NCBI GenBank assembly: GCA_022449455.1
Contig: JAKUPL010000013.1
Location: forward strand, 1-64,000
Direction of reading: 5' to 3'
DNA length: 64,000 bases
Source: Alcanivorax sp.
GTDB lineage: Bacteria; Pseudomonadota; Gammaproteobacteria; Pseudomonadales; Alcanivoracaceae
The position numbers and the translations under genes were made by a program. The notes under the pieces were generated by a model. That model was not told the origin of the DNA. It ran no database searches and saw only the letters and a list, made by a program, of their open reading frames with translations. Positions 23,528-32,149 of this stretch are shown piece by piece (within the stretch, counting starts at the first letter, position 1; each line of letters begins with the position of its first letter).

Positions 23528-23905
23528 CCACGGTTGAGGGCTCGCACAACTGAGAACCAACATGAGCAGCGAATCATGATGCACTGCCCTGCCGCCACGA
23601 AGCAGCGATGACCCGCTGGATGCAGCGGAACTAGAAGCTGATAGCTGAACTCTACGCTGTAACCGACCCTCCGGGCCGGGCTTGGGGAAACAACCTGCCC
23701 AAGGAGAGCTCCAGGAACAAGCAGCCCCCCGCCCTACACCATCCAAGGAAACGATTTGCTTAATCGTACTGAATTCTGGCAGGATCAGGCACTTGGGGCG
23801 CAGGAATTTCATCTTTCCGGACTTTCGTTTCAGCAAGGATGAAATTGAACTTCTTGGGCAGTATCCACCAAGCGCTATCAGCGTCCAATCAGAGCCGCTG
23901 CGGAA

Positions 23906-23925
23906 GGGGGTACTTTTGGGGGTAC
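23906..23925. repeat. Direct repeat GGGGGTAC-TTTT-GGGGGTAC
   Basis: Two identical 8-mers separated by TTTT. Very similar tandem GGGGGTA motifs occur in the arm region next to P4-type integrase genes (my recollection of such islands). No integrase gene is nearby, so this may be a fossil attachment region. Confidence 0.45.
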
Positions 23926-24043
23926 CGACCCGGAATTTTCGAACCTCAAAAAACCGGGAACCCGCATGAAACCTAGGGTCCTGGCCACCTTCGCCGACTT
24001 AACGTGTGATCAACGTCTGAGCAACGCCGGGCCGCGCAACGCC

Positions 24044-24075
24044 AAGGCCGCCTCCTTTCGGGAGGCGGCCTTTTG
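24044..24075 (+). terminator. Rho-independent terminator without an evident gene
   Basis: Perfect 12-bp stem AAGGCCGCCTCC/GGAGGCGGCCTT with a TTTCG loop followed by TTGTTTTG. Strong on the plus strand. The gene it served may have been lost at the island border. Confidence 0.75.
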
Positions 24076-24221
24076 TTTTGTAAGCGCCGCCTGCGCTCTG
24101 CCACCCGTCATGCGGATTTTTCAAACAGACGCATTGACGCTTTCAAATGGCCGACAGAAATCTTTTAATTGGACGGAAAGATATTTACGATCAGCCGATA
24201 CCATGACTGGGACATACCGGG

Positions 24222-25475
24222 ATGCACTACCCCCGTTTCGCCGACAGCTTGCTGCACGATGCCCTGGAAGACTCACCCGTTGCACTGATTCATGGGCCCC
24301 GCCAATGCGGCAAAACCACCCTGGCCCAGTCCATGGGGGAAAGACGCGGGTACCACTACATCAGCTTTGACGATGACAACCAGCGTCAAGCCGCCCAGGC
24401 AGACCCCGTTGGTTTCGTTCGATCGCTATCGGAAAAGGTGATTCTAGATGAAATCCAGAGGGTGCCCGCGCTCTTTACCAGCCTCAAAGCCGAGGTCGAC
24501 GGACACCGTCGGCCCGGACGCTTCGTTCTGACCGGCTCCGCCAACGTTCTCCTGTTGCCCACCCTGGCGGACTCGCTGGCCGGGCGGATGGAAGTGATAC
24601 GCCTTCGCCCGCTGGCCCATTGCGAAATCGCGGGCCAGAAACCCGACTTCCTGCAACGGCTGTTTCAGTCTGATTTCAGCGGTGTCCAGAGTGGCTGGCG
24701 TCGGCTGGGCGAAACCCTGCCGGCGCTAATCTGCCAGGGCGGTTATCCCGCCGCCATTGCTCGTCGTACCGAAACGCGCCGGGCCAACTGGTACAGGGAC
24801 TACGGCCAGGCGCTGATACAAAGAGACATCCGCGAACTCGCCAGGATCCGCAACCTGGGCAGCCTGCCCAAGCTTCTTACCCTGTCGGCAGGGCAAACCG
24901 CGCGTCTGTTCAACACCAGCGAACTGGCCTCCCCGTTCTCTCTGAGCCGGCCGACCATTCGCGACTATCTGGCCCTGCTGGAACAGATCTTCCTCATTGA
25001 GCAACTGGAACCCTGGCACAACAACCGCCTGAGTCGCCTGATCAAGACGCCCAAACTGCACCTGGCCGACACCGGGCTGGCGTGCGCTCTGCTGGGTATC
25101 GGCAGCCACGATCTCTGGCATGACAAGCCACTCCTGGGCCAGATGCTGGAAACCTTCATCTACCAGGAGTTGCGCAAACAGGCGGGCTGGCATGAGCAAG
25201 AACTGCACTTCTGTCACTACCGCGACAAGGACAAACTGGAAGTGGACATTATCATCGAACAGGGTCGCCAACTGGCCGGCATCGAAATCAAGGCCGCCGC
25301 CACGGTCACCCAAGGCGATTTCAAAGGCCTGAAACGCCTCAAGGATGTCACCGGCGAACGCTTCGCCGCCGGCGTGGTGTTCTACGATGGTGACACCCTG
25401 CTGCCTTTCGGAGAGCGGCTTTTTGCAGTGCCAATCGGTATATTGACACCGGCCCTCCCTTCACCGACCGGCTAG
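24222..25475 (+). CDS. AAA-type ATPase with DUF4143 domain
   Basis: 417 residues. N-terminal AAA_14 domain: Walker A ALIHGPRQCGKTTLAQSM (about 21-38), Walker B KVILDEIQRVPALF (about 72-85) and RFVLTGSANVLLL sensor region. The C-terminal DUF4143 domain has SRPTIRDYLALLEQIFLIEQ, KLHLADTGLACALLG and a restriction-enzyme-like FCHYRDKDKLEVDIIIE followed by AGIEIKA, i.e. a D...E-x-K nuclease-type core. Such proteins are widespread, often in variable chromosomal sites; the physiological role is unclear. It stands alone, with no weighty ribosome-binding site before the ATG. Confidence 0.9.
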   Translation: MHYPRFADSLLHDALEDSPVALIHGPRQCGKTTLAQSMGERRGYHYISFDDDNQRQAAQADPVGFVRSLSEKVILDEIQRVPALFTSLKAEVDGHRRPGRFVLTGSANVLLLPTLADSLAGRMEVIRLRPLAHCEIAGQKPDFLQRLFQSDFSGVQSGWRRLGETLPALICQGGYPAAIARRTETRRANWYRDYGQALIQRDIRELARIRNLGSLPKLLTLSAGQTARLFNTSELASPFSLSRPTIRDYLALLEQIFLIEQLEPWHNNRLSRLIKTPKLHLADTGLACALLGIGSHDLWHDKPLLGQMLETFIYQELRKQAGWHEQELHFCHYRDKDKLEVDIIIEQGRQLAGIEIKAAATVTQGDFKGLKRLKDVTGERFAAGVVFYDGDTLLPFGERLFAVPIGILTPALPSPTG

Positions 25476-25487
25476 CCTTCTTTTGTG

Positions 25488-26321
25488 ATGCAACGCGATA
25501 CTCGTAAAGGCACCGCCCTGGCCCTGCTCGCCAGCGCCCAGTGGGGCGCCACCGGCGTTTGGGTGGCGCTGCTGCGCGACCTGCCCACCGGCACCACTCT
25601 GGTGTTCCGGTTTCTCACCGCCACTTTGCTGCTCACCGTTGTGCTGGCCCTGGCCCGCGCCTTCCGGCGCCCCAGCCGGGCGGCTCTGGAGGGCGGCGTG
25701 CTGCTGGCCGCTTACTATGTGCTGGCCACGGTGGGCTTCTACCTGAGCGATGTGGTGACGGTGTCGCTGCTGGTGGCCACCTCGCCGTTCTTTGTCATGC
25801 TGCTGCGTTTGCTGCGCCGCGAGGGGTTGCACGGTCGCGAGGTAATCGGGGGCCTGCTGGCCTTCGCTGGCGTGGCGGTGGTGATGCTGTTGGGTGAGGC
25901 CGGCGAGTCTCAGGGCAACCTGGCCGGGGATCTGTGCGGCCTGGGCGCCGCCCTGGTGATGGCGCTCTACTCCCGCGCCGGCGACCGATTGCGCGGCCAG
26001 GGCTGGAACGTGGTGTGGATTGCCTGCACCCTTGGACTGCTGGTCAGCGTGCCCTTCGCCGATCCCACCGGGACGGCGCCGGATGCCGGCCAGTGGGGGC
26101 TGTTCCTGGGCCTCGCGGCGTTCTCCACCCTGGCGCCGGGCTACCTTTACCCGCTCGCCTGCCAGCATATCAACGCCACCTCCGCCACCGTGGTGCGCCT
26201 GAGCACACCCTTTTTCACCGCCCTGTTCGCGCTGCTGGTGCTGGGCAGCGCCCTGGGCGTCCAGCATCTGCTGGGGGCGCCGCTGGTGCTGTTGGGCGTC
26301 TACCTGACGCTTCCGCGCTGA
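25488..26321 (+). CDS. DMT/EamA family membrane transporter
   Basis: 277 residues with about ten hydrophobic helices and two EamA repeats (first from GTALALLASAQWGATGVWVA, second from GDLCGLGAALVMALYSRAGD). It would export or import a small metabolite or amino acid; the substrate is unknown. The start is ATG at 25488, with a GTG one codon earlier. Its stop lies 4 bases from the convergent MarR stop, so the two genes end face to face. It follows the DUF4143 gene by 12 bases and may be co-transcribed with it. Confidence 0.85.
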   Translation: MQRDTRKGTALALLASAQWGATGVWVALLRDLPTGTTLVFRFLTATLLLTVVLALARAFRRPSRAALEGGVLLAAYYVLATVGFYLSDVVTVSLLVATSPFFVMLLRLLRREGLHGREVIGGLLAFAGVAVVMLLGEAGESQGNLAGDLCGLGAALVMALYSRAGDRLRGQGWNVVWIACTLGLLVSVPFADPTGTAPDAGQWGLFLGLAAFSTLAPGYLYPLACQHINATSATVVRLSTPFFTALFALLVLGSALGVQHLLGAPLVLLGVYLTLPR

Positions 26322-26325
26322 GCGC

Positions 26326-26817
26326 TCAGGACACCGCCCCCGCTTCGAACAGATTACGGATGATGGTCAGCAGGCCGTAGTGAACCATGCGACGCTCCTC
26401 CTCCGACAGCCCCCGCACCGAAATCTCATTGAGTTCCTCGGCGATAGGAATCAGCTCGTCCTTGAGGGCCCGTCCTTTATCCGTCAAATAGATGTGCAGG
26501 TTCTTCTGATTGCCACCCTGATGGCGGCGCTCGATCAGCCCTTTCTTCTCCATCGCCTTGAGCGCCGTATAGGTGGTCGGCTCCATGAGACCGACCTCTT
26601 CGCTCAATTCCCGCTGGGTCAATCCCTCGGAATACCAGAGTACCCGCAGGAACGACCAGTGCCCGAAGCTCACCGAGTACTCCGCCAGGCGGGCCTGCAA
26701 GCTCTTCGCCAATACGCGGGAAGCGTCACGCACCAGATGCGCCAGGCGGTCGTTGGGAAACTCCGTCTGCCAATGGCGCAGGATGCGTTCGGCGGCTTGG
26801 TCGTCTCTTCGGCTCAT
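26326..26817 (-). CDS. MarR family regulator, likely repressor of the aromatic operon
   Basis: 163 residues; strong AAGGAGG before the ATG. The winged helix runs from FGHWSFLRVLWYSEGLTQRE through LSEEVGLMEPTTYTALKAME, with the wing in KKGLIERRHQGGNQKNLHIY. MarR proteins usually bind palindromes and release DNA on binding an aromatic ligand. Three boxes of the type TTAG-NNNN-CTAA lie in the 466-base divergent gap to the acetaldehyde dehydrogenase gene, one of them over the likely -10 element, so it plausibly represses both itself and the catabolic operon. Confidence 0.85.
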   Translation of the reverse strand: MSRRDDQAAERILRHWQTEFPNDRLAHLVRDASRVLAKSLQARLAEYSVSFGHWSFLRVLWYSEGLTQRELSEEVGLMEPTTYTALKAMEKKGLIERRHQGGNQKNLHIYLTDKGRALKDELIPIAEELNEISVRGLSEEERRMVHYGLLTIIRNLFEAGAVS

Positions 26818-26880
26818 GAATCGGCCTCCTTTTGCCGTCTTTGGATTACCCCCGGGGCCGGAATGATAGACGGATTTAAA

Positions 26881-26893
26881 TTAGGTTGCTAAG
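26881..26893. promoter_or_regulatory. MarR-type box, proximal to the marR-like gene
   Basis: TTAGGTTGCTAAG, within a wider AT-rich palindrome (AAATT...AATTT), 64 bases upstream of the MarR start. It fits the TTAG-N4-CTAA pattern seen again at 27093 and 27105. Confidence 0.5.
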
Positions 26894-27068
26894 TAAATTT
26901 ACCCCTACTGACGATGCGGATTAGAGGGCATTGCTTTCTTCATGTTGCACATTGTCGGCCATAAACAGGCTTTTCTCGACTTTTAGGCTCATTTTCGTGC
27001 CACGCGCACCCGGAAGATGGTACCAAGAAAAGCGCCGCGCCTTTCCCTTCTCCCCTCCAAAAAAGGGG

Positions 27069-27118
27069 TTGACAGGCGGCCCGGGATTTATATTAGATAT
27101 CTAACTTAGATTGCGAAG
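27069..27118 (+). promoter_or_regulatory. Catabolic operon promoter overlapped by two MarR-type boxes
   Basis: TTGACA (27069-27074) is followed after 16-18 bases by TATTAG/TTAGAT (27091-27098) as -10. The perfect palindrome TTAGATATCTAA (27093-27104) covers the -10 element, and a weaker box CTTAGATTGCGAAG (27105-27118) adjoins it. A repressor bound here would block RNA polymerase directly. Confidence 0.6.
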
Positions 27119-27238
27119 TATTTTGGTGGAGGCCAGGATACGGGTCATTCAAGCGGCTGAAACACCACTGGCCGCGGTGCTTGGAGAAGTCACGTCGAGG
27201 ACACAGGTCTGGCGCGGCCTTTTTCTTGCTCAAATCAC

Positions 27239-27261
27239 TTATTGAGATTGAATCTCAATAA
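27239..27261. promoter_or_regulatory. 23-base perfect palindrome upstream of the first catabolic gene
   Basis: Arms TTATTGAGATT and AATCTCAATAA around a single central G. It ends 22 bases before the ATG at 27284, downstream of the predicted promoter. It could be an operator for the IclR-type regulator at the other end of the operon, a second promoter site, or an mRNA hairpin. Confidence 0.5.
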
Positions 27262-27283
27262 TTAAGAACAACAAGGGCACGAT

Positions 27284-28249
27284 ATGAGCCAAAAGATACA
27301 CGTCGCGATCATCGGTTCCGGCAACATCGGCACCGACCTGATGATCAAGATACTGCGCCACGGGGAGCATCTGGAGATGGCCGCGCTGGTGGGCATCGAC
27401 CCGGACTCCGATGGCCTGGCCCGCGCCAGACGGATGGGCGTGGCCACCACCCATGAGGGCGTGGAAGGTCTGCTCAAGCTGCCCGGGTTCGAGGACATCG
27501 GCATCGTTTTCGATGCCACCTCCGCCGGGGCGCACCACCACAACGAAAAGGTGCTGCGCGCGGCGCGGCCCGACCTCCGGCTGGTGGACCTGACCCCGGC
27601 GGCCATCGGTCCCTACTGCGTGCCGGTGGTCAACCTGGAGGCCAACCTGGCGGCCCCGAACGTCAACATGGTCACCTGCGGCGGCCAGGCCACGATTCCG
27701 GTGGTGGCGGCGGTGTCCTCCGTGGCCCGGGTGCGCTACGCGGAGATCGTCGCCTCGATTTCCAGCCAGTCCGCCGGCCCCGGCACCCGCGCCAACATCG
27801 ACGAGTTCACCGAAACCACCGCCCAGGGGCTGGAGGCGGTGGGCGGCGCCGAGAAGGGCAAGGCGATCATCGTGCTCAACCCGGCGGAGCCGCCGCTGCT
27901 GATGCGCGACACCGTCTATGTGTTCTCCGACAGCGCCGACCAGGGCCAGGTGGAAGCCGCCGTGGAAGCGATGGTCGAGAAGGTGCGCGCCTACGTGCCC
28001 GGCTACCGGCTCAAGCAGCAGGTGCAGTTCGATCACTACGACCAGGACAATCCCCTGCACATCACCGGGCTGGGCCGTTTCAGCGGCCTGAAGACCTCGG
28101 TGTTCCTGGAGGTGGAGGGCGCCGCCCACTACCTGCCCGCCTACGCCGGCAACCTGGACATCATGACCTCGGCCGCCGCGGCCACCGCCGAGAAACTGGC
28201 CGCGGGCCTGCTCGGCGAGACCGCCACCCTGTCAGGAGCGGAGCAATGA
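27284..28249 (+). CDS. mhpF: Acetaldehyde dehydrogenase (acylating)
   Basis: 321 residues, typical for MhpF/DmpF/BphJ. NAD-binding [13 protein letters not shown] at about 10-22 and the catalytic cysteine in [14 protein letters not shown] (about residue 130). It converts acetaldehyde and CoA to acetyl-CoA, the last step of meta-cleavage pathways, in complex with the aldolase that channels acetaldehyde. It is the first gene behind the control region and overlaps the aldolase start by 4 bases (ATGA), matching the physical partnership of the two enzymes. Confidence 0.95.
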   Translation: MSQKIHVAIIGSGNIGTDLMIKILRHGEHLEMAALVGIDPDSDGLARARRMGVATTHEGVEGLLKLPGFEDIGIVFDATSAGAHHHNEKVLRAARPDLRLVDLTPAAIGPYCVPVVNLEANLAAPNVNMVTCGGQATIPVVAAVSSVARVRYAEIVASISSQSAGPGTRANIDEFTETTAQGLEAVGGAEKGKAIIVLNPAEPPLLMRDTVYVFSDSADQGQVEAAVEAMVEKVRAYVPGYRLKQQVQFDHYDQDNPLHITGLGRFSGLKTSVFLEVEGAAHYLPAYAGNLDIMTSAAAATAEKLAAGLLGETATLSGAEQ

Positions 28250-29313
28250 GCGCTTTGCACAAGACCCTCTATATTTCCGACGTCACCCTGCGTGACGGCT
28301 CCCACGCCATCCGCCACCAATACAGCGTGGACGACGTGAAACGCATCGCCGCCGCCCTGGACGACGCCCGGGTGGACTCCATCGAGGTGGCCCACGGCGA
28401 CGGCCTGCAGGGCTCCTCGTTCAACTACGGCTTCGGCGCCCACACCGACCTGGAGTGGATCGAGGCGGTGGCCGACACGGTCCGCCACGCCCAGGTGGCG
28501 ACCCTGCTGCTGCCGGGCATCGGCACCGTCAAGGACCTGCGCGACGCCCACGCCGCCGGCGCCTCGGTGGTGCGCGTGGCCACCCACTGCACCGAGGCGG
28601 ATGTCTCCAAACAGCACATCGAGCTGGCCCGGGAACTGGGCATGGACACGGTGGGCTTTCTGATGATGAGCCACATGACCACGCCCACGGAACTGGCCCG
28701 CCAGGCCAAGCTGATGGAGGACTACGGCGCCACCACGGTGTACGTGGTGGACTCCGGCGGCGCGCTCGGCATGAACGACGTGCGCGAGCGCTTCCGTGCC
28801 TTCAAGGACGTGCTCAAGCCGGAGACCGGCACCGGCATGCACGCGCACCACAATCTCAGCCTGGGCGTGGCCAACTCCATCGTCGCGGTGGAGGAGGGCT
28901 GTGACCGCATTGACGCCAGCCTGGCCGGCATGGGCGCCGGCGCCGGCAACGCGCCGCTGGAAGTGTTCATCGCCGCCGCCGACCGTCTGGGCTGGGACCA
29001 CGGCTGCGACCTGTACACCCTGATGGACGCCGCCGACGACATCGTGCGGCCGTTGCAGGACCGGCCGGTGCGGGTGGACCGGGAGACCCTGGCGCTGGGT
29101 TACGCGGGCGTTTACTCCAGTTTCCTGCGCCACGCGGAGAACGCCGCCGCCAAATACGGGCTGAAGACCGTGGACATTCTGGTTGAGCTGGGCCGCCGCC
29201 GCATGGTGGGCGGCCAGGAAGACATGATCGTCGACGTCGCCCTGGACATGCTCAAGAACGAGACACCAGCGTCTCGATCCTTTTCCCACGATCCAAACAC
29301 ATCACCGCTTTAA
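28246..29313 (+). CDS. mhpE: 4-hydroxy-2-oxovalerate aldolase
   Basis: 355 residues, of normal length for MhpE/DmpG/BphI. DRE-TIM barrel start [20 protein letters not shown] (about 10-29) with the metal-binding aspartate and the catalytic histidine; later [20 protein letters not shown] carries the two metal-ligand histidines. The C-terminal communication domain faces MhpF. It splits 4-hydroxy-2-oxovalerate to pyruvate and acetaldehyde. AGGAG lies ahead of the ATG inside the end of mhpF. Confidence 0.95.
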   Translation: MSALHKTLYISDVTLRDGSHAIRHQYSVDDVKRIAAALDDARVDSIEVAHGDGLQGSSFNYGFGAHTDLEWIEAVADTVRHAQVATLLLPGIGTVKDLRDAHAAGASVVRVATHCTEADVSKQHIELARELGMDTVGFLMMSHMTTPTELARQAKLMEDYGATTVYVVDSGGALGMNDVRERFRAFKDVLKPETGTGMHAHHNLSLGVANSIVAVEEGCDRIDASLAGMGAGAGNAPLEVFIAAADRLGWDHGCDLYTLMDAADDIVRPLQDRPVRVDRETLALGYAGVYSSFLRHAENAAAKYGLKTVDILVELGRRRMVGGQEDMIVDVALDMLKNETPASRSFSHDPNTSPL

Positions 29314-29325
29314 GGGGACCGAACG

Positions 29326-30168
29326 ATGAGCGCCGAGAATCCGGAACTGGGCCTGCGCATCGATGCCGGCGGCATCGAAACCAACTATCACGATCGCGGC
29401 GACGGCGCCGGGACACCAACACTGCTGATACATGGTTCAGGACCCGGCGTCACCGCCTGGGCCAACTGGCGCCTGAATATAGAGGCCCTCTCCGAGCGAC
29501 GCCGGGTGCTGGCACCGGATATGGTCGGCTTCGGCTATACCGAGCGCCCCGCGCGCATCGACTACAACCTGGAAACCTGGGTCAAGCACGCCTTCGATTT
29601 TCTCGATGCCCTGGAGGTGCCGCGGGCGGATCTGGTGGGCAATTCCTACGGCGGCGCTCTGGCGGTGGCGATGGCGATTCGTCACCCGCAAAGGGTACGC
29701 CGCCTGGTGCTGATGGGCGCCGCGGGCGTGCCCTTCGAACTGACACCCGGTCTCGACGCGGTGTGGGGCTACACTCCCTCCGTGGCGGGGATGCAGGAGC
29801 TGCTGAAGAGCTTCGCCCACGACCACACCTTACTCAGCCCGGAACTGGCCGAGTTGCGCTATCGCGCCAGCGTGCGTCCGGGCTATCAGGAAGCGTTTTC
29901 GAGCATGTTCCCGGCACCTCGTCAGCGCTGGGTGGACTCCCTGGCCAGCGACGAAGCAGCAATCCGGGCCCTGCCCCACGACACTCTGATCGTTCATGGG
30001 CGTGAGGACGTGATCGTGCCGCCGGTCACCTCACGCACGTTCTTCGAATGGATCGAGCGCGCGCAACTGCATGAGTTCGGGCGCTGCGGCCACTGGACCC
30101 AGATCGAACACGCAACGCGCTTCAACAAGCTGGTCGGGGATTTTCTCGACGAAGCGGATGCGGAATAA
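29326..30168 (+). CDS. Alpha/beta hydrolase, meta-cleavage product hydrolase
   Basis: 280 residues of the MhpC/BphD/CmtE group (C-C bond hydrolases). Oxyanion region LLIHGSGPGVTAWANWRL (about 33-50), nucleophile serine in LVGNSYGGALAVAM (about 107), aspartate in VHGREDVIVPP (about 229) and histidine in FGRCGHWTQIEH (about 257). It should cleave the vinylogous diketone formed by the extradiol dioxygenase, releasing a 2-hydroxypenta-2,4-dienoate and an acid. AAGGGG precedes the ATG. It follows the aldolase by 12 bases. The exact substrate cannot be told from sequence. Confidence 0.9.
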   Translation: MSAENPELGLRIDAGGIETNYHDRGDGAGTPTLLIHGSGPGVTAWANWRLNIEALSERRRVLAPDMVGFGYTERPARIDYNLETWVKHAFDFLDALEVPRADLVGNSYGGALAVAMAIRHPQRVRRLVLMGAAGVPFELTPGLDAVWGYTPSVAGMQELLKSFAHDHTLLSPELAELRYRASVRPGYQEAFSSMFPAPRQRWVDSLASDEAAIRALPHDTLIVHGREDVIVPPVTSRTFFEWIERAQLHEFGRCGHWTQIEHATRFNKLVGDFLDEADAE

Positions 30169-30215
30169 ACCAACCGGCTCTTGAGCCGTACGGCAAGACG
30201 ATGAGGAACATGGCA

Positions 30216-31517
30216 ATGACCACGCTGATTGCATCCAGCCGCGATTACGGCGCGCTGGTGAAAGAGGACCGCGTACACAGCGACATCTATACCGATGCAC
30301 AGATTTTCGATGACGAGATGGAGCGCATTTTCCATCGCACCTGGCTTTTCGCGCTCCACGAAAGCGAGATTCCCCGCCACGGCGACTTCAAGCTTTTGCA
30401 ACTGGGCCGCTTCCCCGTGATCGCCACCCGCGACGCCGACGGTGACATTCAATTATTGATCAACCGTTGCCGGCATCGGGGTGCCCAGGTGTGTGAAGCC
30501 ATGCGCGGCCACGCCAAGCGCTTTCAATGCTGGTACCACGGCTGGACCTACGACAGCAAAGGCGATCTGGTCGGCGTCACCGGCGCCGAAGCCTACGACG
30601 AGAACTTCGACCCCAAGGACCACGGCCTGACCCTGGTGCCCCGTGTCGACAGCTATCGAGGTTTCGTATTCGCCAGCTTCAACCCGGAGGTGACCGACCT
30701 GTCGGCGTATCTGGGCGCCACCCTCAAGTACATCGATATCATGGTCGACGCCTCACCCATCGGTGAACTGGAGGTCAAACCCGGCGTGGTCACCCGCACC
30801 CGCTATCGTGGCAACTGGAAGCAGGTCGGCATGGATGGCTACCATCCGCATTACGTGCACATGTCCGTCTTCAAGATTTTCAGTCAACGCGAAAGCACCA
30901 CCGGCTCGGCGGTGGGCGCCTTGCATCTTGAGGACCCGTTCGACGACCGCTCCTCCAGCCGTACCCGCGGCTTTCCGCACGGCCATTCCTGCCTGGATTT
31001 CCGTGAACAGCGCCGCCCCCACGCGGATGAATACATAGAGGAACTGGAGCGCAGCGAGGACGGGCAACGGTACGTGGCGGACATGATCGACGCCCATGGC
31101 GAGGAGCATGCCCGGGAACTGATTGCCTGGCACGGCGACCCGCATCTTGGCCTTTTCCCCAATGTGCAATTGATTCACGACCACGTTCGAGTGGTGATTC
31201 CGCGGAGCCCGGGAGAAACCGAGGTACTGATGTACCCGGTGTTCCTGAAAGGCGTGGGCGACACCATCAACGAAAAGCGCCTGCGCGCCCATGAAGCCTT
31301 CTATGGTCCGGCCGCCGCCGGCTCGCCGGACGACGCGGAAATCTTCGAACGCACGCAACGTGGCCTGATCGCCGACCAGAGCCCCTGGGTGCTTCTGGCT
31401 CGTGGCCGGCACCGTGAGCGGCGCGACGAAGACGGCAGCCTGGTCGCCTGCATCAGCGACGAAGTCACCCAGCGGGTGCAGATGCAGGAATGGAAACGCT
31501 TGATGAGCGATCGCTGA
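30216..31517 (+). CDS. Rieske ring-hydroxylating dioxygenase, alpha subunit
   Basis: 433 residues from the ATG at 30216, chosen because GAGGA stands 8-10 bases upstream; in-frame ATGs at 30201 and 30210 are less well spaced. Rieske [2Fe-2S] ligands: CRHRG (C85, H87) and CWYHGW (C105, H108). The mononuclear iron site has the D-x-Y-H-x2-Y-x-H pattern in GMDGYHPHYVHMS. It belongs to the two-subunit aromatic dioxygenases acting on benzoate-like acids or related rings and forms a cis-dihydrodiol with O2 and NADH. Its beta subunit follows at once; ferredoxin and reductase are about 8 kb downstream in the same row. Confidence 0.9.
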   Translation: MTTLIASSRDYGALVKEDRVHSDIYTDAQIFDDEMERIFHRTWLFALHESEIPRHGDFKLLQLGRFPVIATRDADGDIQLLINRCRHRGAQVCEAMRGHAKRFQCWYHGWTYDSKGDLVGVTGAEAYDENFDPKDHGLTLVPRVDSYRGFVFASFNPEVTDLSAYLGATLKYIDIMVDASPIGELEVKPGVVTRTRYRGNWKQVGMDGYHPHYVHMSVFKIFSQRESTTGSAVGALHLEDPFDDRSSSRTRGFPHGHSCLDFREQRRPHADEYIEELERSEDGQRYVADMIDAHGEEHARELIAWHGDPHLGLFPNVQLIHDHVRVVIPRSPGETEVLMYPVFLKGVGDTINEKRLRAHEAFYGPAAAGSPDDAEIFERTQRGLIADQSPWVLLARGRHRERRDEDGSLVACISDEVTQRVQMQEWKRLMSDR

Positions 31518-31543
31518 TCACCGGCAGAAGTGGAGATAGAAAT

Positions 31544-32074
31544 ATGGCCAAACAGATTGTGAACGCTCCGCGCGAGGCGGTCACCGATGGACTGCTGGAC
31601 ATCGCCGACCAGCAACGGTTGGAACGTTTTCTCACCTTCGAAGCGGCACTGATGGATGAGCACCAATACGACGCCTGGATGGCCCTGTGGGAAGGCGAGG
31701 ACATTTGCTACTGGGTCCCTTGCAACGATGACGATCAGGATCCGGCGACCGGAATCGCGATTATTTATGACGACCGGCGGCAACTGGAAGAGCGGATGAT
31801 GCGCCTCAAGGACAAAACCGCGCATGCCTTCCGGCCGCGCTCGCGCATGATCCGCAGCGTCAACGGCGTGGTTCCCGTGCGTGTGGGCGATGGCGAACTG
31901 GAAGTGGCAAGCAGCTTCGTGCTGGGCGAAATACGCGTCGGCGTGCAGAACATCTGGCTTGGGAAATGTTTATACCGACTGCGGGATACAGGCGAGGATT
32001 TCCGCATTCTCAGCAAGAAGGTCATGTTGCTGAACAACGACGAGGCCATGCCGAATCTGACCTTCCTGGTGTAA
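31544..32074 (+). CDS. Ring-hydroxylating dioxygenase, beta subunit
   Basis: 176 residues from the ATG at 31544, supported by GGAG 9 bases upstream. A cone-shaped NTF2-like fold is indicated by FLTFEAALMDEHQYDAWMAL, then CYWVPCNDDDQDPATGIAII and YDDRRQLEERMMRLKDKTAH. This is the order of blocks seen in BenB/XylY-type subunits. It has a structural role in the alpha3-beta3 hexamer and helps shape substrate choice. It ends about 75 bases before the TAXI receptor gene. Confidence 0.9.
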   Translation: MAKQIVNAPREAVTDGLLDIADQQRLERFLTFEAALMDEHQYDAWMALWEGEDICYWVPCNDDDQDPATGIAIIYDDRRQLEERMMRLKDKTAHAFRPRSRMIRSVNGVVPVRVGDGELEVASSFVLGEIRVGVQNIWLGKCLYRLRDTGEDFRILSKKVMLLNNDEAMPNLTFLV

Positions 32075-32149
32075 CCGGGCGGGCTGGACCGGGCCTGAGG
32101 GCCCAATAAGCAAAAAGAGCGATTTCTACAAAAAACAAGGAGGCTCACG

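Larger units (their letters stand above)
23528..24221. other. 694-base degenerate stretch at the probable island border
   Basis: No supported gene; open frames at 23682 and 23966 look accidental. It holds an inverted, partial copy of the arsR promoter sequence (23753-23770), an integrase-arm-like direct repeat (23906-23925) and a strong plus-strand terminator (24044-24075) with no matching gene upstream. I searched by eye for tRNA or tmRNA ends next to the repeat and found none. Confidence 0.5.
26818..27283. other. 466-base divergent control region of the catabolic operon
   Basis: No gene. It holds MarR-type boxes at 26881-26893, 27093-27104 and 27105-27118, the likely operon promoter at 27069-27098, and a long palindrome at 27239-27261 just ahead of the first ribosome-binding site. 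The predicted 5' leader is about 180 bases long. Confidence 0.6.

Noticed and set aside
23682-24370. Two short plus-strand open frames before the DUF4143 gene
   Set aside because: They run through a terminator and repeat-like sequence, have no ribosome-binding site, and the second overlaps the true ATPase start out of frame.
27239-29289. Minus-strand open frames of 296 and 382 codons opposite mhpF/mhpE
   Set aside because: Antisense shadows of clearly assigned enzymes; compositional bias explains them.
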